Position numbers and translations under genes: made by a program
In this document: piece after piece, positions 21,090 through 30,718 of the stretch
Layout: each line of letters begins with the position of its first letter
Numbering within the stretch: the stretch's first letter is position 1
The notes under the pieces: generated by a model
Seen by the model: the letters and a program-made list of their open reading frames with translations, nothing else
Told to the model about the DNA's origin: nothing
Database searches by the model: none
From: Azorinus chamasolen
Taxonomy: Eukaryota; Mollusca; Bivalvia; Cardiida; Solecurtidae
DNA: 64,000 bases
Reading direction: 5' to 3'
Assembly (NCBI GenBank): GCA_963576725.1
Contig: OY755252.1
Location: 40,118,599-40,182,598, forward strand

Positions 21090-21600
21090 TAACTGAAGCT
21101 GTCTTGTCTGGGCCTACCATGTCAGACAATTCTAACTTGAGCTGTCTTGTCTGGGCCTACCATGTCGGACAATTCTTACTGGAGCTGTCTTGTCTGGGCC
21201 TACCATGTCGGACAATTCTTACTGGAGCTGTCTTGTCTGGTCCTACCATGTCGGACAATTCTTACTGGAGCTGTCTTGTCTGGGCCTACCATGTCAGACA
21301 ATTCTTACTGGAGCTGTCTTATCTGGGCCTACCATGTCGGACAATTCTTACTGGAGCTGTCTTGTCTGGGCCTACCATGTCGGACAATTCTTACTGGAGC
21401 TGTCTTGTCTGGTCCTACCATGTCGGACAATTCTTACTGGAGCTGTCTTGTCTGGGCCTACCATGTCAGACAATTCTTACTGGAGCTGTCTTGTCTGGGC
21501 CTACCATGTCAGACAATTCTTACTGGAGATGTCCTGTCTGGGCCTACCATGTCAGACAATTCTTACTGGAGCTGTCTTGTCTGGGCCTACCATGTTTGCA
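21090..21600 (+). repeat. 43-bp minisatellite x about 12
   Basis: Units of 43 bp: GAGCTGTCTTGTCTGGGCCT + ACCATGTC[G/A]GACAATTCTTACTG, about 12 copies with few substitutions. Because 43 is not a multiple of 3, each frame reads all three phases in turn and all three plus-strand frames are open. I regard these as non-coding. Confidence 0.95.
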
Positions 21601-21674
21601 AAGGTATGAATCCAGATGCGACACGGATTTACTGTCAGATCAGAATTCAAACTGTCGGATACTCTGACTACATC

Positions 21675-21921
21675 TTAACCCTTTCCCTCATATAAACGTG
21701 TTTTCACGCATTTGCAAACAGAGTAGACCCAGATCAGATGGCTCCTATAGAAGCCATCTGATCAGGGTCTGCTCTGTTTGCTTTTGAAATAATATGGTTA
21801 TGATTCTAAAGTTTCTGCCATAGCCAAGATTTCCCATGTTCATGTGTCATTTTAAAATCAAACTAATTAATATTCATGACATCATTAGTTTTATCTAAAT
21901 ATTCATGGAGTAAAGGGTTAA
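21675..21921 (+). mobile_element. MITE A/B chimera, full copy
   Basis: A-type left end TTAACCCTTTCCCTCATATA and B-type right end TTCATGGAGTAAAGGGTTAA; core GATGGCTCCTATAGAAGCCA. Confidence 0.9.
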
Positions 21922-21979
21922 ACCCTATACTTCAATAAGCGCTTTCAGGCCCTGATTTAGGGGGTGCCGAGCTGGCATA

Positions 21980-21996
21980 ACCCCCCCCCCCCCCCC
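21980..21996 (+). repeat. Poly(C) tract
   Basis: About 17 consecutive C. Confidence 0.85.
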
Positions 21997-22165
21997 AATT
22001 AATTGCCCAAACAAACAATTTTGAGTACTTTTTATACGATCTAGACCTTATAAAAATCAATATAACAATGATTTAATCTGAGTTTTGCAAGATATGCTAC
22101 TGCCTAACAGTCAAGTACGCTCTTTCAACATGCATTACAAAGACACTATAGTGGTGACATCAATA

Positions 22166-22198
22166 CCCCCCCCCACACACACACACACACACACACAC
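22166..22198 (+). repeat. C-run and CA microsatellite
   Basis: CCCCCCCCC followed by about eleven CA units. Confidence 0.9.
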
Positions 22199-22199
22199 C

Positions 22200-22299
22200 T
22201 TAATCTGATCAGGGTCTGCTCTGTTTGCTTCCAATATAATATAGATATGATTCTGCAGTTTCTGCCATGGAAATAAAATTCATTGAGGAAAGGGTTATT
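22200..22299 (+). mobile_element. A/B MITE fragment
   Basis: From CTGATCAGGGTCTGCTCTGT through GATTCTGCAGTTTCTGCCAT to GAGGAAAGGGTTAT; the left half is missing. Confidence 0.65.
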
Positions 22300-22444
22300 T
22301 AAAAGCAATCAAATATTAGTTAGGAAAGGGGTAAAAAGAAATGAGGGGAAATTAACATTCAGAATTGCAATTAATGACAATAGATGAAAATTGTTTATAC
22401 ATGTAGAACGTTCCAATATATCTAATATATATAGCAAGAGATGA

Positions 22445-23449
22445 TTAACCATTTACCCTATATATATGTATTTTGCCACCCTTGCAGATAATGTGGCTCC
22501 TGTAGGAGCTGTCTTTCAAGGTCTGATTACACCTGTAGGAGCTGCCTATCAAGGACTGCTCTGTTTGCTATGAAATGATATAATAATAATAATCTTTATT
22601 TCCTCCATTACAGGAGAGCCAAGATAACATACATATGAACATATAGACGATACATTTACGAAACAATATGTACAAAGTGGGACATACATTTGTAAACGGT
22701 CAAGACAATACCGTAGAGACAAACAAATATAACAAATGCAAATTAACACAAAAAATAGAAGAGAAAACGCATGATTATCATAGCATAATAAAGCATATGA
22801 TTTTTTATCTATATATATAATGTATGAAATGAGATGCAATCACACGCTCATACAAATCATACAAACTAGTCCCTAAGAGTACAGACTAGCATTCATGTCA
22901 AAACGTGACCCGTTTGGAGTACGCCTGTCGAACACCTCTAACGAAACGAAACATAGAGACATATTAAAGCAGGTAAACGGATGCTTCTGCCCCGAATCTA
23001 AAGAGTCCAGACATTTATCCAAAGATATATACATCTTTGAATCCATACATATACCATATAATACCTATATGTAAAAAGCGATCCGTTTCGGACACGTCTG
23101 TTGTACATCTCTAACGAAACGAAACATAGAGACATATATTAAAGCGTGTAAACGGATGTTTCCGTTCAAGGGATAAACAGTACATACATTTACTAAGATA
23201 CATGAATATATTATATAATACATATATGTACCTCAACTCGACAGTATGGATGTATAGATCTATAATTGATATTGAAAATAATAATACGAGTACATGAACT
23301 ATGACATACACTTAGTATAACTACAGTTTCTGCCATAATGAAAATGTCCTTTGTTTATGATGTCGTTATAACAAAATTCAGTCAATTCTTATTCATTGTC
23401 ATTATTTTTTACATGAATAGATTTATGCATGGAATAAAAGCCTTAAGGT
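22445..23449 (+). mobile_element. MITE family B host split by a 740-bp insertion
   Basis: Left part 22445-22574 (TTAACCATTTACCC, a duplicated core GCTCCTGTAGGAGCTGTCTT / CACCTGTAGGAGCTGCC, CTGTTTGCTATGAAATGATA). The right part resumes at 23317 (CTACAGTTTCTGCCATAATG) and runs to about 23449. Confidence 0.65.
22575..23316 (-). mobile_element. Retroposon insertion with (TTA)n tail, antisense
   Basis: On the minus strand the insert ends CTGTAATGGAGGAAATAAAG followed by (ATT)n at its lower coordinate, like the 3' tail of a non-LTR retroelement or SINE. Inside, a roughly 175-bp segment is duplicated (ACGAAACGAAACATAGAGAC at 22938 and 23116). No open frame with reverse transcriptase motifs. Confidence 0.5.
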
Positions 23450-23578
23450 ATAAGTTTGGCTTACATTTTCATCTGAAAATATTAAACTTAACCTCACAAA
23501 ACTGTAAACTTAAACACAACACGAATAAGAGAGAGAGAGAGAGAACGTGAACATGAGCAAAAAACGGACAAAAATTTA

Positions 23579-23649
23579 TGCATCGGCCGGGAATCGAACC
23601 CGGGCCGCCCGCGTGGCAGGCGAGCATTCTACCACTGAACCACCGATGC
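23579..23649 (-). tRNA. tRNA-Gly (GCC)
   Basis: A 71-nt cloverleaf. The acceptor stem GCATCGG pairs with CCGATGC and is followed by discriminator A. The D arm contains GGTTCAGTGGTAGAAT, the anticodon loop CTGCCAC gives anticodon GCC, and the T arm is CCGGGTTCGAATCCCGG. A TTTTT run just downstream (near 23571-23578 on this strand) fits a Pol III terminator. No CCA is encoded, as expected for a nuclear gene. Confidence 0.95.
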
Positions 23650-25200
23650 TCACGTTCTACACGCTTTTTATGTCAAATATATAGTTATGTTTAGGTCTAC
23701 GATATATTTTAATTCTTTTTTCTTCACAAAATCATATATGCTATGATCATATTTTAAGTAATGTTTAGCTTTATATTCACAATTATACTTATATGAATCC
23801 ATTCACTGCAATTGATTGTGGGATAGCAAATACACGTGGCTATGCAAAGGGCGACAATCCACTTATCACATGTATGTAGAATTGTAGATAGGTCTCATTC
23901 AGCGTTGAAACTGTAATCATTTATAGGCCATCCAACGTCTTCTTGCTCGTCAAACTGTACTTTAAGTGAAACGAATCTTCTAATAAAATCAGAAACTTGA
24001 CGCTCCATGAAATGTATCGTTGCAAAATTTGAAATATTTCAGCAGACTACTACTTTAAACAGATATCCAGCAGACATCTCCATTATATTTGAATAAATGT
24101 CAAGTGATGTGTTCTGTATTTTCAGATTTGAAATCATAAATAAATAGATTAGATATAATTCGATATCAGATAGATCATTTTTGTAGATCCTTAGATCTAA
24201 ATAGATATCTGTAGATCTACATGTAGATATCTGTAGATCTACATGTATACATATTGATATAGATTTATATTTATCATGTAGATCTAGATCTATTTATGTA
24301 AATTAATTTAGAAATGTGCTTGCTACTAGGGACTATGCTCTTATGCCAAATTTGACTCTCAGAAAATGTATATAGATCTAGATCTGGAAATCTCTCAAGA
24401 CAGCAGAACTTATCAATTATGCCAGACTATGCGACAAAGACGCTACATGTCAAGTGCCAAAACTGTCACGCCATTTTAAGGGCCCCAACCCCAGTAGCCC
24501 CTAACCACATTGTCTCAGAAATCCGATTAGTGATTGAAATTATATTTTGTCCAATGGCGTTGCAGTATTTTTCAAATTCTCTGGCGATTTATTTTAGTAA
24601 ATCAGCCGTTACTGGCCATTTATTTAGTAAGTGTCTATTTGCCGAAGTAAGTGACAATTTACCAAGTAAGTCGGTCTATTTTATATTGCACCTGCGTTCA
24701 GAATCAGTTCAGGACGGCTAGCAGCTGAAGCCTGTTGGAGCAAATGAAATTGACATGACGCCTCGATATTCCGGACAGTTTTTTAGCAACTGATGTGGAT
24801 TCAAGCTTTTGAAATGATTTCAAAGAAGTGGGATGCAAACGACACAATTATCACAATAAATATTAAAATGATTTTTATAACTCTTGCAGTCATTATGCTG
24901 GACGTTAGCATTAAACATACATGTAAATGAAAAATAAATTAAAAACAGTAATCATTTTGGCTGTCTCTTAACGAAAACAATGTTTTATGACACTCTCAGG
25001 GGGTTGAATTACTAAAAATTGTGTGAATTGGTTGTTAAAGAGGATTTGTGAGTCTTTAGCTATAATTTGGAGCAAGGTCGGTTTGAAGCAGTGTTTAGCT
25101 CTTTCTCTAAGGAACATTTATAGATCTACACGACTTGATCAATTCAGGAATATTAATAACCCATATAACTTTTCAAGGGAACATTTGGTTCAAACAAAAA
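23650..25200. other. Intergenic, no gene recognised
   Basis: Contains an AGATCTA/TAGATCT-rich tract (24140-24390) and otherwise unique-looking AT-rich DNA. A 100-codon frame at 24419 has no recognisable domain. Confidence 0.45.
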
Positions 25201-25500
25201 CTCTAGGATCAGATCAGATCTATATACTTTTATACGGAAATAGAGCGAACCCTGATATTAAACGTCTGGTCTGTGTCTACTATGTTTGTGATAAAGCATT
25301 GATATGGGGGAAAGGGTTAAGACCGGTGTTTCCTCAATCGAATATAGACAGAGTTGTGTTGCTGCCAATTTCGCTGATGGGGCCACCAAGTTCTGCGTAT
25401 TGAAGTCGTCTGTTCTTGCATTTATACAAATAAACTTGCAAACGTTGGTCTACTCCATTTGCAAATGTGTGAAACGCGTTTATATGAAGTAAAGGGTTGA
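25200..25500 (-). mobile_element. Two degenerate A/B MITE fragments
   Basis: 25200-25319: AGATCAGATCTATATAC, AGAGCGAACCCTGAT, GGGGGAAAGGGTTAA. 25430-25499: GTCTACTCCATTTGCAAATG, TATATGAAGTAAAGGGTT. Confidence 0.55.
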
Positions 25501-25926
25501 ACGATTTGTAGACATGTGTATTGACGAAAATGAATAGATAATAATTCTTGATTATCCAATCGAAATCACAGAGAATCTCTGCAAAGTACAATGTAATCAC
25601 CTACCGGTTTTATTAATGAAATTCTGAAGCGGTTATTGAGAGCTTGAGTTGCCGTGACCTCATGTTTGGACAGTATTGGTTCATACATACAAATGTATTT
25701 CAATAAATCAAAATCCTCCATTTATAATTCGCTTGAATATCCACTGCTATTCTCGGAAAACTGTGGTGTTGCTGTCGGAAATGTATCGCGTCTCAGGTAT
25801 ATACAAGCGTTTGCCGCACGATACTCTTATGAAAGAGATGACGGTGGTGACAGGTATGTTTATTACATAGGGCGCCGCGACATTTTGTGAACAAAACATA
25901 ATTTCAATCACTAAATTGGTTAGTAT

Positions 25927-26013
25927 TTGTTAGCCAGCATTTACAAAATAAATCGGTCGCGGGGCTGCGCCCCGCCAGACCGATTTATTTTTGTAAATGC
26001 TGACTAACAAACA
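25927..26013. mobile_element. Long hairpin element (GTTAGTCAGCATTTACAAAA)
   Basis: GTTAGCCAGCATTTACAAAA + TAAATCGGTC, a GC-rich centre GCGGGGCTGCGCCCCGC, then the inverse arm. It would fold into a nearly perfect 35-bp stem. Confidence 0.75.
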
Positions 26014-27080
26014 CTAACCTATACATAATGACTGAAGGAGTTTCCAATAATCGATACACAAATTACTACAACATCATCAAATTTAATCACGTGATCACTT
26101 GCCACGCGACACTCGAGGTATTTGTTTACCTGTCAAGGATTCTGGCACGCGCGGGGCACGCGCCTGTGCAGTCGGGCAGAACATAATTAATACCCATATA
26201 ACGGTTTAAACTTTTGTGAATGAATATTCGGGTTACCATAGAAACATAAGGGCAGATGTTCGTGTAGCGAGGACTGATTGAGGACAGTTGACACACAGCG
26301 TTATTATGTGGCATGTGATCGTGTATGTTTTAACCCTTACTCCGTTTTGATACAAATAATGTTTACTCAAATTTGGATCTGGTGCAATGTTGAATACATG
26401 TACTTCCGATTCGATCAAGATTTTGAGAAACTAAACAGCTTGGATCCTGACGAGACGTCAAGTTACTCGTCTTCTCATCTGGATCCAAGCTATTGGACAA
26501 TGCGAACCATTACGGGATGTGAGTTAATGTCGCGGATAGCGGGATTTGAGTTAATGGTAGGTTTGTTTCAGCATGTCAAATATGGACTTGAATTCAAGGT
26601 TCAGAGAATTTTATTAATACGGGTTTACTTGGAATATAGAATTTCAAAAAAAAATAAAATTGTATTTTATTTTTTTACTGAAAAATAAAACCCCTAGAGA
26701 AATTGGACTATTTACAATTTCAGTCAACATATATAACATCACTATTAGTCTTACCCGGTGTCTCATCTGGATCCAAACCGTTTGAAATGGTAATCACAGA
26801 CTCGCGATTGGAGGTGACAGGGTTAAACTCAGACAATACTGAGTTACTCTAGCTATAGGGCACTGTTGATACGAATTTCATTCATTAGTGACCATTATTT
26901 GTTACTTATGGGATACTACTTTATATACCCAGCGTTGACGAAACAACTCGACACAATAACCATCTGTACACTGGGTCTACCCTGTTTGGAAATGCACGAG
27001 AACACGTTTAGCATGCAGATACAGATAAAAGCTGAAAGACGTGTAAATTTAAAATTGTTTGACTTACTATACAGAATCAG
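26014..27080. other. Intergenic, no gene recognised
   Basis: AT-rich. Weak relics such as TCTCATCTGGATCCAAGC occur at 26475 and 26762; a 136-codon frame at 26278 shows no domain. Confidence 0.4.
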
Positions 27081-27084
27081 TAAC

Positions 27085-27255
27085 ACCCCTCTAACCAGAC
27101 GTTAAGTTTTGTATAAATATCGGTCTTGGAGACAGGTGGTAGCTTAATGCAGGTTGAAATAGTTCACACTGTATTAAGTAGCCACCTGCTTAAAAAGACC
27201 TAAAGTATTCTGTCATAAAATTCCGGTCTATAGGGGTTCTACGGTAAACACAGTG
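27085..27255. mobile_element. Degenerate F1-type MITE
   Basis: ACACCCCTCTAACCAGACG, GACAGGTGGTAGCTTAATGC and GTAGCCACCTGCTTAAAAAG; ends decayed and core lost. Confidence 0.6.
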
Positions 27256-27276
27256 GTATTTAAAACAGACGATTGC

Positions 27277-27452
27277 TTAACCCTTTACGCCATGAATATT
27301 CATGTTAGAAATAATGATATCATGAATATTAATTAGATTCATTTTTATAATGGCATGTGAACTTGGGAATTTTAGCTATAGTAGAAAATGTAGAATCATG
27401 TCTATATTAACTGAGTCTACTCTGTTTGCAAACATTTATGGAGTAAAGGGCG
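27277..27452 (-). mobile_element. MITE family B, core deleted
   Basis: TTAACCCTTTACGCCATGAA ... TTATGGAGTAAAGGGC. The hairpin is gone between ATATTAACTGAG and TCTACTCTGTTTGC. Confidence 0.8.
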
Positions 27453-27699
27453 AGTGATAATAGTTCTGAAAGCTAGACACTGCAAATTCAAAACTGTTTG
27501 ATATACATGTATTGTCTTTTGTTGAATAATGACCGTTTCTGCTCACTGTGGGCTAATTGGACGCCCCAGCAAGAGGGGAGGGGATACAGAGAAACCCGGG
27601 CGCGATACCCTACTCTTATTGTCTCTGGCTCTTTTAGACGTCCAATGTATAGCACTTATGCATCGGACATCGGTTTATAGTCTCCTACGAAGGTCTTGG

Positions 27700-27773
27700 T
27701 CCGGCGGGGGATCGAACCCGGGATCACTGGTATTGTAGTCGAGCGCGTTAGCCACACCACCACGTCCGCCGGT
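27700..27773 (-). repeat. tRNA-like sequence, probably a SINE head or tRNA pseudogene
   Basis: Contains a good B box (GGGTTCGATCCC) and A-box-like GTGTGGCTAACGC, with outer arms CCGGCGG and CCGCCGG able to pair. The putative anticodon stem pairs poorly, so it is not a convincing functional tRNA. Confidence 0.5.
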
Positions 27774-27896
27774 CTTGATATATTGTATTAACTCGTATCA
27801 TTGTTTCATGTTTTACCTCGAGCTTTGATTGTATACAGCAGAAACTATCGACTACTGAATGCATACACATAGTGGGCTTTCAAAACAGATGGTTGC

Positions 27897-28113
27897 TTAA
27901 CATTTAATTCTATGAATATTCATGTTAGAAATATAATGACGTCATGAGCAATAAAAATATTAAATTGTATAATTGCACATGGATTGTTGGCCGTGACAGA
28001 AACTGTAGGTTAATATTATTTCATAAGTTAACAGAGCAGACCCTGATCAGACGGCTCCTATAGGTTTTGCAAAGACGTAGAAAAGCGTATTTATAGAGTA
28101 CATGCAATGGGTT
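27897..28113 (-). mobile_element. MITE family B, right half of core lost
   Basis: TTAACATTTAATTCTATGAA start; keeps GAGCAGACCCTGATCAGACG + GCTCCTATAGG, then jumps to TTTTGCAAAGACGTAG. Confidence 0.75.
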
Positions 28114-28114
28114 T

Positions 28115-28425
28115 CTTAATACTGATAGAAAGTATTGTATTACATACATCCTGCATTAAGCTCCCACGTCTTTAAACCCCAAAGTTAGACCACCCTTGAG
28201 TGGTCGTTATATAAAGGTTTTACTGTATTACTGCCAAAAGTCGTCTGTATCAGGGAAAGGGTTAAACATTAACGCTGACGATTTTTTTTGCAGACGAGAT
28301 CAAATAGTGATTGCCTCGAATTATAGCCATGCACATACCGCTATAAAAAGTAATCTTATTATTATTCATGTTGGGATTACAATGTATAAACTATAAATAT
28401 TCATGGAGGAAAGAGTTTAAGACAC
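28115..28425. mobile_element. Degenerate F-type and B-type fragments
   Basis: 28115-28235 has TCCTGCATTAAGCTCCCACG and GTGGTCGTTATATAAAGG. 28250-28425 has AGGGAAAGGGTTAA and a B right end ATATTCATGGAGGAAAGAG. Confidence 0.5.
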
Positions 28426-29108
28426 GCTTCTTCCAGTCTAGATCCACAGAAGTAAATACTTTTTTTTAATAAAGTGTATTTCCGCTTTGGTCTTTGAAAA
28501 CAATGGGATAAGTATCGGATATGAAAGCCCTGGAGGGCATTATTGACTTCTAGTATCTATAGAACTTCTGACCTAAGACTTCCTACTTATCAAGTAGCGT
28601 GTTTGTTTTACTTTTAGGGCTACATGTATCTGTGTTGATATTTTCTTCTGTATCCCCCAATTTCCCTCGTGTTAAATAAAACACCTTAGCGTGAAATAAA
28701 ACCCCATTAGGGCGTTAAAATATAGGGTCGGTCGGGAAAGCGGAAACACGGGCTTATCACCAATTTGCACCATACAGAAATACGGGAAATGAGCATTTGC
28801 TAGCATCTATGTACAAACAGTGCAGATCTAGATCAGAAGTCACATAGAGGAATGCTCTAATCAAGTGCTGCACCGTTTGTCATTGACTTCTTCTGATTCT
28901 ATTAAGCTTTTTGCTCTTCTTCTTCTTTTTTTTTTATTTTTTTTAAAAAGACATTGTTACACAGCTCGGGTCATAGTAAAATGGCGAGATACTCGGTGTC
29001 TCATCAGGACCCAAGCTGTTTGCCATTGCGAATTTGGTCAGGGATATCCGGAAATGGGTTAATATTATCTAGCAATACTTTGCCTTTCATACTGAATGCA
29101 CCATCACA
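28426..29108. other. Intergenic, no recognised feature
   Basis: Only weak A/B relics (CAAACAGTGCAGATCTAGAT at 28813; TCATCAGGACCCAAGCTGTT at 29003). Nothing coding. Confidence 0.4.
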
Positions 29109-29316
29109 TACAGTAAAACCCCGCTAATGCGACCACCAAACGGGGTATAATTCTGGGTGGCAGAGGCAGGTGGTAGCTTAATGCAGGACGAAAGTTATGC
29201 AGAAAGCTCCTATAGGAGCTTTCTGCATAACTTTGGTCCTGCATTAAGCAACCACCTGCTTTAGACGACATCAGTGGCTGTTTATTAAGTGGTCGCATTA
29301 GTGGGGTTTCACTGTA
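29109..29316. mobile_element. F1 pogo-like MITE, full copy
   Basis: TACAGTAAAACCCCGCTAAT ... TTAGTGGGGTTTCACTGTA. A 45-bp near-perfect inner hairpin surrounds AGAAAGCTCCTATAGGAGCT. Reference copy for F1. Confidence 0.92.
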
Positions 29317-29368
29317 TTTATAAGTATGCTGAGTCTGTTAGACAACAATTCATGAAGCTGACCAGTAC

Positions 29369-29571
29369 TACAGTTGAACCTGTCTTAAGTGGCCATAAAA
29401 AAGGTCTAATTACGGGTCTTCAAGGCAGGTGGTAGCTTAATACATGTCAAAAGTAATGCAGAAAGCTCGTATATGAGCTTTCTGCATAGCTTTTGCACTG
29501 CATTAAGCAACCATCTGCTTTTTAAGACTCGTGTGCTCAATAAATGAATGTAATGGTCCTTTAGGATAGGT
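29369..29571. mobile_element. F-type MITE variant
   Basis: TACAGTTGAACCTGTCTTAA start, GGCAGGTGGTAGCTTAATAC, core AGAAAGCTCGTATATGAGCT; right end decayed. Confidence 0.75.
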
Positions 29572-29586
29572 TATATTTGGTATATT

Positions 29587-29815
29587 ATCAACCCTTTAAT
29601 GTCCATGTAAGAAATAGTTACATGAATATTTATTAGATGGGTTTTTATAATGGCATATGTTAACACATGGATGCTTTGGCCATGGCAGGAATTGTAAAAT
29701 CAGATTTATATTATTTCATAAGCAAGCAGGCCAGGTCGTAATTAGACGGCTTCTACAGGAACCGCCTGATATTTTCTAAGAAATTCTGTTCGCAACGGCA
29801 TTGAAGGGCGCAGTT
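29587..29815 (-). mobile_element. MITE family B, eroded
   Basis: TCAACCCTTTAATGTCCATG start; core GACGGCTTCTACAGGAACCG; right end unclear. Confidence 0.7.
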
Positions 29816-30137
29816 AGGTAGTAAATTGCTTTTAGCAGGTGGTTGCTTAATTTCAGATGGAAGTTGAACTTATATATAGCAAACACAGCAGATATTGACA
29901 TAATTTGAACATGTGTATATCTTTGGCCGTCATTTTGCATTGTACTTAGTCTTTATTATTACACCCACTGCAGGGGAGGGGCTTTATCTATGTGGGAAGA
30001 ACGTGTTGCCCAACCCAATTTCTGTTTATTATGAAATAAAATATGCTTAAAGTATTGACCAGAAAGCTTCTTCAGGAGTAATCTGATCTTCTCTGTTTGC
30101 AAAGGCGTCAAAAGTGGCCTACGTCTGTCATGTAGAA

Positions 30138-30345
30138 GGTTAACCCTATCCTTCATATTATATAAACGCACTCCCCTATTACAAACAGATTAGACCCAGA
30201 AGACCAGGCGGTCCATACAGTTTCTGGATGGTTATGATAATATAAAGATCCGACTCTTTAGTCTTAGTCTACAGTTTAACGTTCTGTGCACATACATGCC
30301 ATTATAAAAATTCAGCTGAAAGCATATCTATAGAGTAACCGGTTA
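30138..30345 (+). mobile_element. MITE A/B chimera, eroded
   Basis: GTTAACCCTATCCTTCATAT start; core lost; ends ATAGAGTAACCGGTTAA. Lies 360 bp upstream of the PDIA6 start codon. Confidence 0.7.
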
Positions 30346-30359
30346 ACGAGTTAACCATT

Positions 30360-30702
30360 TTATTACTTTACCTGACAATTAGTACATATTATAACCAGTC
30401 ACCACGCCCTTTGAATAAAAAAAAGAGTTCAGATGTAAATCGATGGAGTTTCAACAATAGGAAACGGGCAGCAGATGGTTGAGGAGGAAAAAATACCAAT
30501 AAAGGGGAAGAACTCGAAGATGCGGAAGGATATTGTCTAGAAGGATTACGTCCCTTAGAAGGAAACCCCTTGTGCGCCGAACACGTATAGGTTTAACAGA
30601 CCAATCAAAATTAGCCACGACCGGTGAACGGAATCCCGAAACACGTACTGGGGAGGAGAACAGCAACTTTGACAAAGTAACGACAATCTTAACCCCACGA
30701 AC
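30360..30702 (+). promoter_or_regulatory. Probable PDIA6 promoter/5' UTR region
   Basis: MITE-free and less AT-rich than its surroundings, directly upstream of the PDIA6 ATG. ACCAATC (30600-30606) is a possible CCAAT-type site (ATTGG inverted). No TATA box is evident. Placement is inference. Confidence 0.4.
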
Positions 30703-30718
30703 ATGACATTTATTTTAA
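30703..30718 (+). CDS. PDIA6: PDIA6 coding exon 1 (16 coding bases)
   Basis: ATG ACA TTT ATT TTA A, then donor GTAAGT. Joined to exon 2 it completes Ile6 and gives [17 protein letters not shown], a good signal peptide. No other nearby ATG with a donor gives a signal peptide in the right phase. The 5' UTR extends upstream to an unknown point. Confidence 0.82.

Noticed and set aside
21104..21695. Three overlapping plus-strand frames of 139-187 codons
   Set aside because: Same peptide in shifted phases of the 43-bp minisatellite; an artefact of repeat length.
27700..27773. Functional tRNA on the minus strand
   Set aside because: A and B boxes are good but the anticodon stem does not pair well; more likely a SINE head or pseudogene.
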